A stretch of DNA of 15,756 nucleotides from Candidatus Nitrosopolaris rasttigaisensis (GCA_933226995.1 CAKOFP010000282.1:1-15756), one strand, 5' to 3'; shown: positions 1-7,453, numbered from the stretch's first letter. The notes: generated by a model not told the origin, from the sequence alone. A program made the numbers and translations.

Positions 1-1705
1 AATCCAGCTCATCAAAAACTACTACACAAGGCGAAGAGGCTTTTGCTTTCCTAAATATTTCACGGACTGCTTTTTCTGATTCTCCAACCCACTTAGACAA
101 TACTTCAGGTCCCCTCACCATTATTATGTTCGCGCTGCTCTCGGTTGCCAAGGCCCTTGCAATTAAGCTCTTACCGCAGCCAGGAGCACCAAATAATAAG
201 GCTCCCCTAGGGGGTTTGACGCCCATCTTGACGAAACTTTCCGGTACTTTAATGGCAGTAATGAGGTTATAATATAGGGTACGTTTGGCGTCATATAGTC
301 CCCCTACGTCCGCCCACCTGACTGCTGCAGCCTCTACGTAAAATTCTCTCATTGCTGTTGGAATGATTTCTTTCATTCCGTCTTTGAAATCCTTATTCCT
401 GATATCCATTATCTCCAACGTGCTCGGCGAGACCTTCTCTTCTTCTAAGTCTATCTCCGGTAAGTAGCGCCGCAGTGCTTTCATGGCAGCTTCTCTGCAG
501 AGGGCTTTTATATCTGCGCCAGTATACCCATGAAGCTCCTTTGCCAAAGCCGGAAGGTCGATATCTTGGGAAAGCGGCATTCCTCTTGTGTGAATTTGAA
601 GTATTTCTAGTCTTCCTTCCACATTGGGCACACCTACTTCGATCTCTCTATCAAATCTACCTGGGCGCCTCAAAGCAGGATCTATACTTTCGGGTCTATT
701 AGTAGCACCTAATACTATTACATTACCACGTTCAGACATGCCGTCCATCAAGGAAAGCAACTGTGCCACAACTCTTTTCTCGACGTCGCCAAATGCCTCC
801 TCTCTCTTTGGAGCGATGGCGTCGATTTCATCGATAAAAACAATACTAGGTGACGCATCTCTTGCTTCTTTAAAGATATCTCGTAGCCTAGCTTCCGTTT
901 CACCGTAGTACTTGTTTACAATTTCGGGGCCATTGATAATAAAGAAATTCGCTTCGGATTCCGAAGCCAGTGCCTTCGCAATCAGAGTTTTCCCACAGCC
1001 AGGAGAACCGTACATCAGTATTCCGTTATGAGGTTCAATACCTAGTCTTGCAAATATCTCCGGTTGACGCAAAGGTAATTCGACAATTTCTCGGAGACGC
1101 TTGATTTGTTCCGTTAGACCACCAACCTCTTCATAAGTCACTCGCGGCTTCTTATCAAGAGAACTCTCAGCCATTATATTCAGCTTCGTGGATCTTTCAA
1201 TCTTGACAATTGATCTAGGTGTTATCTTTTCTATACGAAAATCCATAGGATTCCCCAGAATTACTACAGATATCTCATCTCCCTCAGTTACGGGGAACCC
1301 TCTGAGCCTATTCTTTACAAACTCACAGAATTCCTTATCGAAAGATACAGTACTGCTCCCGAGAGGCATGAGACCTACCGCTTTTGCAGATTTTGATTTT
1401 GCCTTGTGTACTGACAAAAGATCGTTCAAAGCCACTCCTGCATTCTTTCTCGTCTGACCGTCGATCCTGATAATATCAACCTCGCTCTCCTCAGGATCGC
1501 TCGGCCAAGCCGTCACAGCGGTCTTACGTTTGCCTACTAATTCTATGACTTCGCCGGGTTCAATGCCCATTCTGCGCATCGAATCCGAATCAATACGCGC
1601 CCTACGTTTTCCTAAATCACGGTGTTTAGCTTCTAAGACTCGAAGGTGTAATTTTGGGGAAGATTCGTCACTTGCATCATTACCTCTTCCACGAGATTTT
1701 TTCAA
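1..1705 (-). CDS. CDC48/VAT-type AAA+ ATPase (partial, C-terminus outside window)
   Basis: Archaeal homologue of p97/VAT, a hexameric unfoldase that extracts and unfolds proteins, probably feeding the proteasome. Reading the minus strand gives an N-domain (about residues 1-185, containing RVLEAKHRDLGKRRARID), then a first AAA domain with Walker A GSPGCGKT (233-240) and Walker B FIDEID (290-295). A second AAA domain follows with Walker A GAPGCGKS (506-513). The window ends inside the second Walker B (VVVFDELD), so roughly 150 residues of a normal 720-730 are missing because of the window edge, not because of damage. The start is TTG at 1705, the first start codon after an in-frame TGA; no in-frame ATG occurs until well inside the N-domain. 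A GAAGGAG tract lies about 14 nt upstream, overlapping the end of aEF1B, rather far for a standard ribosome site. It is the third gene of the operon zinc ribbon-aEF1B-CDC48. Family is certain; the exact start is less so. Confidence 0.95.
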   Translation of the reverse strand, partial: MKKSRGRGNDASDESSPKLHLRVLEAKHRDLGKRRARIDSDSMRRMGIEPGEVIELVGKRKTAVTAWPSDPEESEVDIIRIDGQTRKNAGVALNDLLSVHKAKSKSAKAVGLMPLGSSTVSFDKEFCEFVKNRLRGFPVTEGDEISVVILGNPMDFRIEKITPRSIVKIERSTKLNIMAESSLDKKPRVTYEEVGGLTEQIKRLREIVELPLRQPEIFARLGIEPHNGILMYGSPGCGKTLIAKALASESEANFFIINGPEIVNKYYGETEARLRDIFKEARDASPSIVFIDEIDAIAPKREEAFGDVEKRVVAQLLSLMDGMSERGNVIVLGATNRPESIDPALRRPGRFDREIEVGVPNVEGRLEILQIHTRGMPLSQDIDLPALAKELHGYTGADIKALCREAAMKALRRYLPEIDLEEEKVSPSTLEIMDIRNKDFKDGMKEIIPTAMREFYVEAAAVRWADVGGLYDAKRTLYYNLITAIKVPESFVKMGVKPPRGALLFGAPGCGKSLIARALATESSANIIMVRGPEVLSKWVGESEKAVREIFRKAKASSPCVVVFDELD

Positions 1706-1726
1706 ATTTCAGCTTTGAGCTCCTTC

Positions 1727-2017
1727 TCAAAACTTGGACTTCATTTTTACAGATTGTCTGCTTATGTTTATCACGTCGATCTCGCCAACACCCACTGTAT
1801 TTTTTATGAGTTCTTCTAGTGTATCCATCTGACCAGCTTGGTCTTCCATAAGAAAATCTCCTACAATTGCCTCCAGGCCTTATGCAATTGGTTCTTTTGC
1901 ATGGGCCATCATTTGGATACCATCGGGAATTACAGTCTTTAAGCGCTGAACCACATCTTCCAGATCAGAATCAGCTTCGGCTGGGAGAATCCTGATTCTT
2001 GCAACAAGACGGGTCAT
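1727..2017 (-). pseudogene. Elongation factor 1-beta (aEF1B), interrupted by an in-frame TAA
   Basis: aEF1B is the nucleotide-exchange factor that reloads aEF1A with GTP. From ATG at 2017 the minus strand reads MTRLVARIRILPAEADSDLE and continues to KEPIA, then TAA at 1882-1880. The same frame then continues for 50 more codons (GLEAIVGDFLMEDQAGQMDT, later ending QSVKMKSKF and TGA). The EPIA-x-GL stretch, the acidic patch and the terminal strand with VGEIDVINI are typical of the family, where the x position is usually Phe or a similar aromatic. Total length is 96 codons against the usual 88-91, so only one codon is wrong. ATG lies 2 nt after the zinc-ribbon stop, implying translational coupling. 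The gene is essential in archaea, so a base-calling or assembly error (for example from TAT or TAC) is as likely as a true nonsense mutation. No readthrough of TAA is known to me in archaea. Confidence 0.85.
1880..1882 (-). other. In-frame TAA stop inside aEF1B
   Basis: The plus strand reads tta here, giving TAA in the aEF1B frame between GCA (Ala) and GGC (Gly). Both sides encode conserved aEF1B sequence in the same frame, so this is a substitution rather than a frameshift. A single base change from a tyrosine codon would give it. Confidence 0.9.
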
Positions 2018-2019
2018 GT

Positions 2020-2199
2020 CTACGGACCTTCGAATCCACACCCTACGCATTTATAATTTCTGGCAAATTCTCGGCAACTTTCACATCTCCAAATTAGAAC
2101 ATATCCACAATTAGGACAGTAGTATTTGACGCACTCATCGTTAGGCATTATAGGTCTACTACATGAAGTACAAACAGGAAGCTGTAATGGCTGGGACAC
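2020..2199 (-). CDS. Zinc-ribbon RNA-binding protein, COG2888 family
   Basis: A 59-residue protein too short for many gene finders. It starts at GTG (MSQPLQLPVCTSCSRPIMPN) and contains four CxxC-type pairs: CTSC, CPNC, CESC and CVGC, ending in GFEGP just before TAG. The pattern CxxC-CPNCG-x-WRCExC-YKCxxCGF matches the archaeal zinc ribbon annotated as an RNA-binding protein with a role in translation, which is commonly encoded beside aEF1B. The eight cysteines should bind two zinc ions. It heads the operon with aEF1B (2-nt gap) and CDC48. A GAGGT tract sits just before the GTG, and a TATA-like box 24-31 nt upstream would place transcription start almost at the GTG. Its exact biochemical role is not known to me. 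Confidence 0.9.
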   Translation of the reverse strand: MSQPLQLPVCTSCSRPIMPNDECVKYYCPNCGYVLIWRCESCREFARNYKCVGCGFEGP

Positions 2200-2222
2200 G
2201 TAACCTCGAAGGTTGATAACCG

Positions 2223-2230
2223 AATTTATA
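2223..2230 (-). promoter_or_regulatory. TATA-like box for the zinc ribbon-aEF1B-CDC48 operon
   Basis: The minus strand reads TATAAATT, a good archaeal TATA match, centred about 28 nt before the GTG at 2199. It lies between the reductase stop (2237) and the zinc-ribbon start. With the usual 25-27 nt spacing the message would begin within a few bases of the GTG, so it is probably leaderless. Co-transcription from the upstream reductase remains possible given only 37 nt between the genes. Confidence 0.6.
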
Positions 2231-2236
2231 TCTTGC

Positions 2237-3424
2237 TTAGCTTAATAACCGCCTAATTTCGTTACCTAGTATTGCTTTCATTATCTTTACTCCATGCCTT
2301 GATCCAAATATTTTTGTCAAAGCTGCAGTATGAAAATCGAATTCTCCTCCTCTAGATATTTCTTGAAGCTTCGATGCAGAAACACTAAGAAATAATTCGT
2401 CTAGCGTCCTATTATCAACTCGTTCCAATATTCGTCTTGCAAGAAGCATCTTGTCAAACTCGCCCCCGAAAATAGCGAGCCATCTTTTCTGGTAATCCCA
2501 TAGCTTATTAATGTCATTTTCTTCATATACCTTCGAGATCGCCCTACCGGCAAGAATCCCTCCCATCCCGCATGTATAAATCCCGCCCGCCGTTGTCGGT
2601 TTTGTCTGGCCCGCTGCATCTCCAATAATTATTGTTCGTCGAGCACTAATAAAATTCTCAATCGGACCGGAGACCCAGATCGGTGCATATACCTTACGAA
2701 TAACTGAATACTTTTCCCCTTTACTATCCATATACGATTTCAAGACAACTGCCGCATTGATCCCTTTTCCGGCTACTCCTACTTTTCCAGTACCATCTCC
2801 AGTCGGAATAATCCATCCGAAAAAACCTGGATACTTATTACTATCAAATTGAACCTCGACTGTCTCTCTCTCTATCCACGAAGCATATACTTCATATTGT
2901 GCAGATTGAAGTATACCCTCACGCTTGTTCTGAATTACTGATGCCACCCCTCTTGCATCAATAAAGAATTTGCAAGTAAAATCACCTTCAGAGGTTTTTA
3001 CACTTTGACTAAAATCTGTCTGATTATGATTTAGAGTCGGTTTATTTTCAGAAACAGAGCGAACGGAACACCTTGTCCTTATTTCTGCCCCCAGTCTTTG
3101 TGCTTGAAGAGCGGCCTGTTTATCCAAGAGACGCCGGTCGAGGGCAATCACTTTTTGGGCTTCGGTTTCAAGAATGAAAGAATGCGAAGGAGAAAAAATT
3201 TTTGCCTTTTTTATTCTACTTTCAATCGCATTGGCTGCCGGTACCATACCAAGATTTTTTAGCCCGTCGATGCTAACTAATCCGCCGCAATGTTGCGGTG
3301 TTCCGATTTCAGGATCTTCTTCCAAGACAGCAACAGATCTACCTCCTGGAGCAGCAATTTCGCGTGCTGCTAATAGGCCGGATATGCTACCCCCTGCGAT
3401 TATTACATCAAAATAATCTGACAT
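2237..3424 (-). CDS. Geranylgeranyl reductase family flavoprotein
   Basis: FAD-dependent reductase that saturates the geranylgeranyl chains of archaeal membrane ether lipids (digeranylgeranylglycerophospholipid reductase type). The N-terminus has the Rossmann FAD motif GGSISGLLAAREIA (11-24), followed by PQHCGGLV (43-50) with Cys46 at the place of the catalytic cysteine described for Thermoplasma GGR. The second FAD motif is IIGDAAGQTKPTTAGGIY (266-283), with another cysteine at 285. Length is 395 residues, normal for the family. ATG at 3424 starts the FAD motif within 10 residues, so the start is secure. It is divergent from pth2 across a 51-bp gap that must carry both promoters, though no strong TATA box stands out. 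Related enzymes reduce bacteriochlorophyll or quinone side chains; lipid saturation is the likely job in an archaeon. Confidence 0.88.
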   Translation of the reverse strand: MSDYFDVIIAGGSISGLLAAREIAAPGGRSVAVLEEDPEIGTPQHCGGLVSIDGLKNLGMVPAANAIESRIKKAKIFSPSHSFILETEAQKVIALDRRLLDKQAALQAQRLGAEIRTRCSVRSVSENKPTLNHNQTDFSQSVKTSEGDFTCKFFIDARGVASVIQNKREGILQSAQYEVYASWIERETVEVQFDSNKYPGFFGWIIPTGDGTGKVGVAGKGINAAVVLKSYMDSKGEKYSVIRKVYAPIWVSGPIENFISARRTIIIGDAAGQTKPTTAGGIYTCGMGGILAGRAISKVYEENDINKLWDYQKRWLAIFGGEFDKMLLARRILERVDNRTLDELFLSVSASKLQEISRGGEFDFHTAALTKIFGSRHGVKIMKAILGNEIRRLLS

Positions 3425-3475
3425 AATAACTGATAGGCAATCTATTTCTTGGTCTGTTAATTAAAGTATATACCT

Positions 3476-3829
3476 GTGATTTACAAACAGGTAATCGTCG
3501 TTAGGAGGGATCTTCGGATGGGTATTGGTAAGACGGCCGCGCAGGTTGCTCATGCGGCGGTCCTTGGAGCTGAAAGAACGAAGCAGTTTAACCCAGCCTG
3601 GTTTCAGAGGTGGTTCGAATCAGGTCAGGCAAAAGTCGTGGTAAAGGTGCAAACTTTTGAAGAGCTGACTGCATTGCGTAAGGTTGCCGAGACTCTGTCT
3701 TTGATAGTAGTTCAGGTGGAAGACAGGGGTCTCACACAAATTCCTGCGGGAACCACTACATGTATAGGCATAGGACCAGCACCTACAGAGTTGATAGATA
3801 GGGTGACGAGCCGCTTGAAATTGCTTTAG
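3476..3829 (+). CDS. pth2: Peptidyl-tRNA hydrolase, Pth2 (archaeal/eukaryotic type)
   Basis: Cleaves peptidyl-tRNAs released from stalled ribosomes, recycling tRNA in the cytoplasm. The 117-residue protein matches the family's usual length of about 115-120. It begins with a beta strand KQVIVVRRDLRM, followed by the hallmark GKTAAQVAHAA (18-28). Later comes VEDRGLTQIPAGTTTCIGIG (81-100) with Asp83 and Thr87 in the active-site region, then GPAP. The start is GTG at 3476; the protein begins directly at the first strand as in homologues. No Shine-Dalgarno precedes it (upstream is ttaaagtatatacct), so a leaderless or near-leaderless message is likely. It stands alone, divergent from the reductase and 138 nt ahead of purF on the same strand. 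Confidence 0.95.
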   Translation: MIYKQVIVVRRDLRMGIGKTAAQVAHAAVLGAERTKQFNPAWFQRWFESGQAKVVVKVQTFEELTALRKVAETLSLIVVQVEDRGLTQIPAGTTTCIGIGPAPTELIDRVTSRLKLL

Positions 3830-3967
3830 CGCTGACGCATCAAGTGGGTAACAAGAATGTTTTTTAGGGCATTGCTGTGTCTAATAACTGAAAGTGTACA
3901 AACCTTCTAAACTTAATTTATTGACGATTAGGGGTGTCCATCGGAAATATTTAGATATTGAGCAAAA

Positions 3968-5407
3968 ATGGTTCACGAAAATTGTGGAGTAGTAGGGGCA
4001 TTCTCGCTAAACGGTTCTAACGTTATACCGTTTGTCATAGATTCCCTCCGTGCACTTCAACACAGGGGCCAGGAGTCCTGGGGCCTCGCAGTTCCAAACA
4101 GAATGCCGCTAAAAAAACTTGGACTAGTCTCAGCGGCAGCAGCAGAGTTTCAGACATTCGTTAAGAGGTACAAGTCCCATGCTGCGATTGGGCATGTTCG
4201 TTATTCTACTTTTGGGAAGAGCACAATACAAAATGCCCAACCCTTAAAGGTAAAAGATTTGTGTGTAGCGCACAATGGCACGATAGCGAATGTAGAGGAA
4301 CTGTCATCCATGGTAGGTGGGTGTACTTTCACTCCTCAAACTATGAGCGATACCTTGGTCGCAGCGCAGCGTCTTGTTATGCATACAACTGAAAATGGCA
4401 ACTTTGCTGAGGCTGTCTCTACCTTAAGAGACGAGATGGTTGGCTCGTTTTGCTTTACCTTTTTGACTGATTCCGGATGTGTGTATGCAGCGCGGGATCC
4501 AAAAGGCTTCCGCCCACTTGTTGTAGGATATCACAAAGAGACAAATACTTATGTTGTTGCGTCAGAGTCCTGTGCTTTCTCTGCGATCGGAGCACAACTT
4601 AGCCGGGACGTCGAGCCTGGTGAAATTATGAAAATGAGCCTAGCAGGGATTGAATCTGAACAATTCTCTATAGACAAACCACATTCTCATTGTGCATTTG
4701 AATACACATACTTCGCCCATCCTAGCAGCATTATGGAAGGTGTGAATGTGTATGCAGCACGGAAAAGGATTGGGAAGTTCCTTGCTAAACAATTCCCAGT
4801 TCATGATGCTGATGTTGTCATCCCGGTGCCAGATTCCGCAAGACCAGCGGCGTTGGGATATGCACTTGAGATAGGCAAACCTTTCGAAGAGGGATTACTC
4901 AAAGATAGATACAGTAGAAGAGGATCAATGCGCAGCTTCATAGAACCTCATCAAGAAAGTAGGCTTGAGATTAACAAGGGTATTATTCCTATTCGCGAGG
5001 TGATTGATGGGAAAAACATTGTTGTTGTAGACGATAGCATTGTTAGGGGTAACAGCTCTATGTCGATAATCCGGACATTACGCGCAGCTGGTGCTAAACG
5101 AATTAGCATGATAATAACATATCCTCCAATTAGTTATCCTTGCTATGCAGGCATTGACTTTCCATCACAAGAAGAACTTTTAGCGTTTAGACATGCAAGT
5201 AATGACCTGTCAAGTACCGAGACAGGAGTTAACATATCGAAAATAATAGGGGCAGATTACGTAGCATATAACAGTACAACAAATTTAGCAAGGGCCATAG
5301 GCATTTCCAAGGAAGAGCTGTGTTTTACCTGCTCAACAGGAGATTATTCAGCTCTTGGGATAAAACCAATTTTCAAATCAAGAAGACAAATGAAAGGCGA
5401 GGATTAG
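3968..5407 (+). CDS. purF: Amidophosphoribosyltransferase (PurF)
   Basis: Catalyses the first committed step of purine synthesis: PRPP plus glutamine gives phosphoribosylamine. The N-terminus is MVHENCGVVGAFSL; Cys6 is the glutaminase nucleophile, exposed after removal of a five-residue propeptide. Glutaminase residues are seen in LQHRGQESWG (30-39), HVRYSTFG (76-83) and HNGTIAN (102-108). The phosphoribosyltransferase half has VVVDDSIVRGNSS (352-364), the PRPP loop. Cysteines at 242, 392, 452 and 455 (CFTC) match the 4Fe-4S ligands of the Bacillus-type enzyme, so an oxygen-sensitive cluster is likely. Length 479 is normal. An AT-rich block ACTTAATTTATTG (3911-3923) is a possible promoter, giving a leader of about 26 nt with no clear ribosome site. 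No other pur gene is adjacent. Confidence 0.96.
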   Translation: MVHENCGVVGAFSLNGSNVIPFVIDSLRALQHRGQESWGLAVPNRMPLKKLGLVSAAAAEFQTFVKRYKSHAAIGHVRYSTFGKSTIQNAQPLKVKDLCVAHNGTIANVEELSSMVGGCTFTPQTMSDTLVAAQRLVMHTTENGNFAEAVSTLRDEMVGSFCFTFLTDSGCVYAARDPKGFRPLVVGYHKETNTYVVASESCAFSAIGAQLSRDVEPGEIMKMSLAGIESEQFSIDKPHSHCAFEYTYFAHPSSIMEGVNVYAARKRIGKFLAKQFPVHDADVVIPVPDSARPAALGYALEIGKPFEEGLLKDRYSRRGSMRSFIEPHQESRLEINKGIIPIREVIDGKNIVVVDDSIVRGNSSMSIIRTLRAAGAKRISMIITYPPISYPCYAGIDFPSQEELLAFRHASNDLSSTETGVNISKIIGADYVAYNSTTNLARAIGISKEELCFTCSTGDYSALGIKPIFKSRRQMKGED

Positions 5408-5493
5408 TTATCGACGACGTTTAGCGCTTAAGATTTCACTTCAAGACTTCATGTACTGATTATCGCAATTCCAACCGCTCTATTCTGCGTATG

Positions 5494-5513
5494 TTTTTTG
5501 ATCGACACTTTTT
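5494..5513 (+). terminator. T-run terminator after purF
   Basis: Six T residues (5494-5499) then five more (5509-5513), about 90-105 nt past the purF stop. Archaeal RNA polymerase commonly stops at such T tracts without a hairpin. No stem precedes them, so the call rests on base composition alone. Confidence 0.4.
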
Positions 5514-5745
5514 GAATCAATGTTAGTAGTTTACCAGATACAGCTAGGCTTCAACTACCTTGTTCTTAGCCTGAAAACACGTTTTAACGGACCCTCTGAC
5601 GGTAACCATTGCTACCGATCTGTTAGCTGGAATAATAACCAATTCAGGATCTAAAACAGTTGTTACTGACTGGGTGTAACTTGAAGAGTAGACTCACTCT
5701 ATCCTAAGTAACCAGCTAAGAGAGATAATCCTTTGAAATCAACAC

Positions 5746-5754
5746 TTAAAAATA
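5746..5754 (+). promoter_or_regulatory. TATA-like box for the eL39-eL31 operon
   Basis: TTAAAAATA is centred about 28 nt before the eL39 ATG at 5778, the classic distance for a leaderless archaeal gene. This position lies inside the longer reading frame that would begin at TTG 5733, which argues that the upstream TTG is not used. Confidence 0.55.
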
Positions 5755-5777
5755 GGATCACTGATTTCTTCGGTTAT

Positions 5778-5936
5778 ATGGCTGCCCGAAAAAAGACGGC
5801 CTTGAAAATGAGGCTAATGAAACGTACGTCGCAAAACAAAGCGGTCCCTGCGTGGGTAATAATTAGAACACATCGCCACGTAAGGACTAATCCTAAACGT
5901 CGCTTGTGGCGCAGAACTGATGTAAACGTTGGGTAG
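5778..5936 (+). CDS. rpl39e: 50S ribosomal protein eL39 (L39e)
   Basis: Small basic protein of the large subunit that lines the peptide exit tunnel in archaea and eukaryotes. The 52 residues begin MAARKKTALKMRLMKRTSQN and contain VPAWVIIRTHRHVRTNPKRR, the diagnostic L39e core, then WRRTDVNVG. Length agrees with the family's 50-52. The frame stays open upstream to a TTG at 5733, but those 15 extra residues are not found in L39e proteins. The ATG at 5778 also sits at leaderless distance from TTAAAAATA. It is followed after 26 nt by eL31 on the same strand, a pairing common in archaea. Confidence 0.95.
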   Translation: MAARKKTALKMRLMKRTSQNKAVPAWVIIRTHRHVRTNPKRRLWRRTDVNVG

Positions 5937-5962
5937 CCTTTGAGAGGAGTTTATTAGCGAAA

Positions 5963-6319
5963 TTGTCTTCTGAAGAAAGCGTCACTCGTATCGAAACCGT
6001 AAACCTGGGAAAAGCATGGATAACCCCGCGTTATAGAAGGACGGATCGAGTCATAAACATGATTAGGGAATTTGCAAAAAAGAGTATGAAGAGCGATGAA
6101 GTGAAGCTTGATCAAGATCTGAATAGGCAGATTTGGAAGAGAGGTAAAACAAATCCTCCAAGAAAGGTTCGGCTCAAGCTGGTCAAAGATGAAGACGGAA
6201 CGGTCGTGGTCTCTCTTTATGAAGAGGCGACGAAGAATGAGCTAAATACAACCGGACAGGAAGAAAAGAAATCACCTGAATTGACAACGAAAACAGAGGG
6301 ACTTGAGGCTTCCAAATAA
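5963..6319 (+). CDS. rpl31e: 50S ribosomal protein eL31 (L31e) with C-terminal tail
   Basis: Large-subunit protein near the exit tunnel, paired with eL39. It starts at TTG (MSSEESVTRIETVNLGKAWI) and carries the L31e core: PRYRRTDRVINMIREFAKKS (22-41), the basic motif RQIWKRGKTNPPRKVRLKLV (55-74), and the closing strand GTVVVSLYEE (79-88). Residues about 90-118 form a charged, Lys/Glu/Thr-rich tail (for example NTTGQEEKKSPEL), likely disordered and beyond the conserved domain. A GAGAGGAG tract lies 13-14 nt before the TTG, a rather long spacing. It is the last gene of the operon. It converges with the FtsZ-like gene 61 nt away; in many archaea the aIF6 gene follows instead. Confidence 0.95.
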   Translation: MSSEESVTRIETVNLGKAWITPRYRRTDRVINMIREFAKKSMKSDEVKLDQDLNRQIWKRGKTNPPRKVRLKLVKDEDGTVVVSLYEEATKNELNTTGQEEKKSPELTTKTEGLEASK

Positions 6320-6380
6320 AATAAGATACTCTGAATCACTTTTCAATAATCGGCGTGATTTCTCGGATTGAATTTATTTC

Positions 6381-7340
6381 TTACTCGAGATTTGTAATTG
6401 CCATTTCTATATCAGGCGAGCAATCCATATCATCCCAGTCTAGAACATTTCTGTTCGGGATGATTCGGGAAAGAGGATCGTAAGCATCAAATCTTGTTGT
6501 TTCGTCAAAGGATGCTAGAAGATGAACCGTTGTTTTGTCGGAGTTTGATTCTGCAATTGCAACTCCCGCATTTCCATCCTTAAAGATTTCTTGTATGGTA
6601 TTAAAAAGCGAATTCAAAAGGCCGAGAGGGACGTTCTTCCCACCCATGACGTATAACATGGCACTCTTGACCGAGCCGGCATATGCGTTCTGGTATAGCA
6701 TAGCAACAGAATCCTTGGCAGAAAATTCTGCTCCGCCAATATTATTGCTGGTACATAGTAAACTCAAGTCGCTATAGGCGTAAGTGCCGCTGCAAATTAG
6801 ACCAATAGTCTCAGAAAGAGCTCTATTCGTGATTTGATAGCATTCTTCAGCTGATAACTCTGGATTATTGTCTAGAAAAGCCTCGTTGTCAATTACTATA
6901 GTCGCGTCAGAGGCTTCTCGTACTCTTTTAAGAGAGATCGCTGCTTGAAAGACGCGATCTTTTTCAAACTTGAAAGGCATTATGACGAATGACACTACAG
7001 TTTTTGAATTAGACTCTTCTTTTGCCAACCTACAAACGACCGGAGCAATCGCGCTCCCCCCCCTTCCAGCCAAGTTCGCTACCACGACCAATGTGTTAAA
7101 ACCACGCAGCACCGGTCTTATTCTTATTGCAGAATCTTGAGCATAGAACCTTAATTTATAACTAGACGGATTTACCCAGGATTTTGGGTTAATCAGAATA
7201 GAGCTAGAACTACCGGTTAGGTCCTTTATGTCATTACTTATCAAAACACATTCAGAATTGATTGCTTTGCAGGCCTCACTGGCTATCCTGCTTCCTGCGC
7301 CGCCAATACCCATTACTAGAATAGGTTTTTCAATGGCCAA
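6381..7340 (-). CDS. Divergent FtsZ/tubulin-superfamily protein
   Basis: A 319-residue FtsZ-like protein. Support comes from the T1 nucleotide loop GIGGAGSRIA (11-20) and from VVSFVIMPFKFEKDRVFQAA (115-134). The latter aligns with the FtsZ stretch of central helix and strand, as does ATIVIDNEAFLDNN (146-159). Two catalytic elements are altered. The T4 signature, normally GGGTGTG, reads AGRGGSAIAPV (91-101) and is about three residues short. The T7 region, normally NLDFAD, reads TYAYSD (186-191), keeping only one acid. Strong GTP hydrolysis is therefore unlikely. The start is TTG at 7340, right before the first strand. Thaumarchaeota divide mainly with Cdv/ESCRT proteins and are known to carry an unusual FtsZ of unclear role; this fits that group. 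It is transcribed toward eL31 and away from the methylthiotransferase side. Confidence 0.8.
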   Translation of the reverse strand: MAIEKPILVMGIGGAGSRIASEACKAINSECVLISNDIKDLTGSSSSILINPKSWVNPSSYKLRFYAQDSAIRIRPVLRGFNTLVVVANLAGRGGSAIAPVVCRLAKEESNSKTVVSFVIMPFKFEKDRVFQAAISLKRVREASDATIVIDNEAFLDNNPELSAEECYQITNRALSETIGLICSGTYAYSDLSLLCTSNNIGGAEFSAKDSVAMLYQNAYAGSVKSAMLYVMGGKNVPLGLLNSLFNTIQEIFKDGNAGVAIAESNSDKTTVHLLASFDETTRFDAYDPLSRIIPNRNVLDWDDMDCSPDIEMAITNLE

Positions 7341-7453
7341 GTTATTTTCCAGAACCCATCCCCTTTATCTGGATAGCACAGATATTAGTTAAGAGTTTTG
7401 GTGGTCTACATAAAAACGACTATTTTGACGTATTGGGCACAATTATTATCTAA

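Larger units (their letters stand above)
5408..5777. other. Intergenic region between purF and eL39
   Basis: These 370 nt hold no gene I can recognise. Two T runs (5494-5499 and 5509-5513) look like an archaeal terminator for purF. Two small hairpins occur: AGGCT/AGCCT (5546-5550 with 5568-5572) and CGGTA/TACCG (5600-5604 with 5613-5617). The minus strand is open from 5691 to a TAG at 5544 and reads plausibly as protein, but has no good start codon. The eL39 promoter lies at the right end. No tRNA or known RNA motif was seen. Confidence 0.6.

Noticed and set aside
475..1718. Plus-strand open frames across the CDC48 region
   Set aside because: They lie opposite a well-supported AAA ATPase frame and show no protein family features.
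2401..2625. Alternative minus-strand frame inside the reductase
   Set aside because: It overlaps the geranylgeranyl reductase in another frame and has no recognisable features.
5733..5777. Upstream TTG start extending eL39 by 15 residues
   Set aside because: The extension is absent from L39e proteins and overlaps the TATA-like box for the ATG at 5778.
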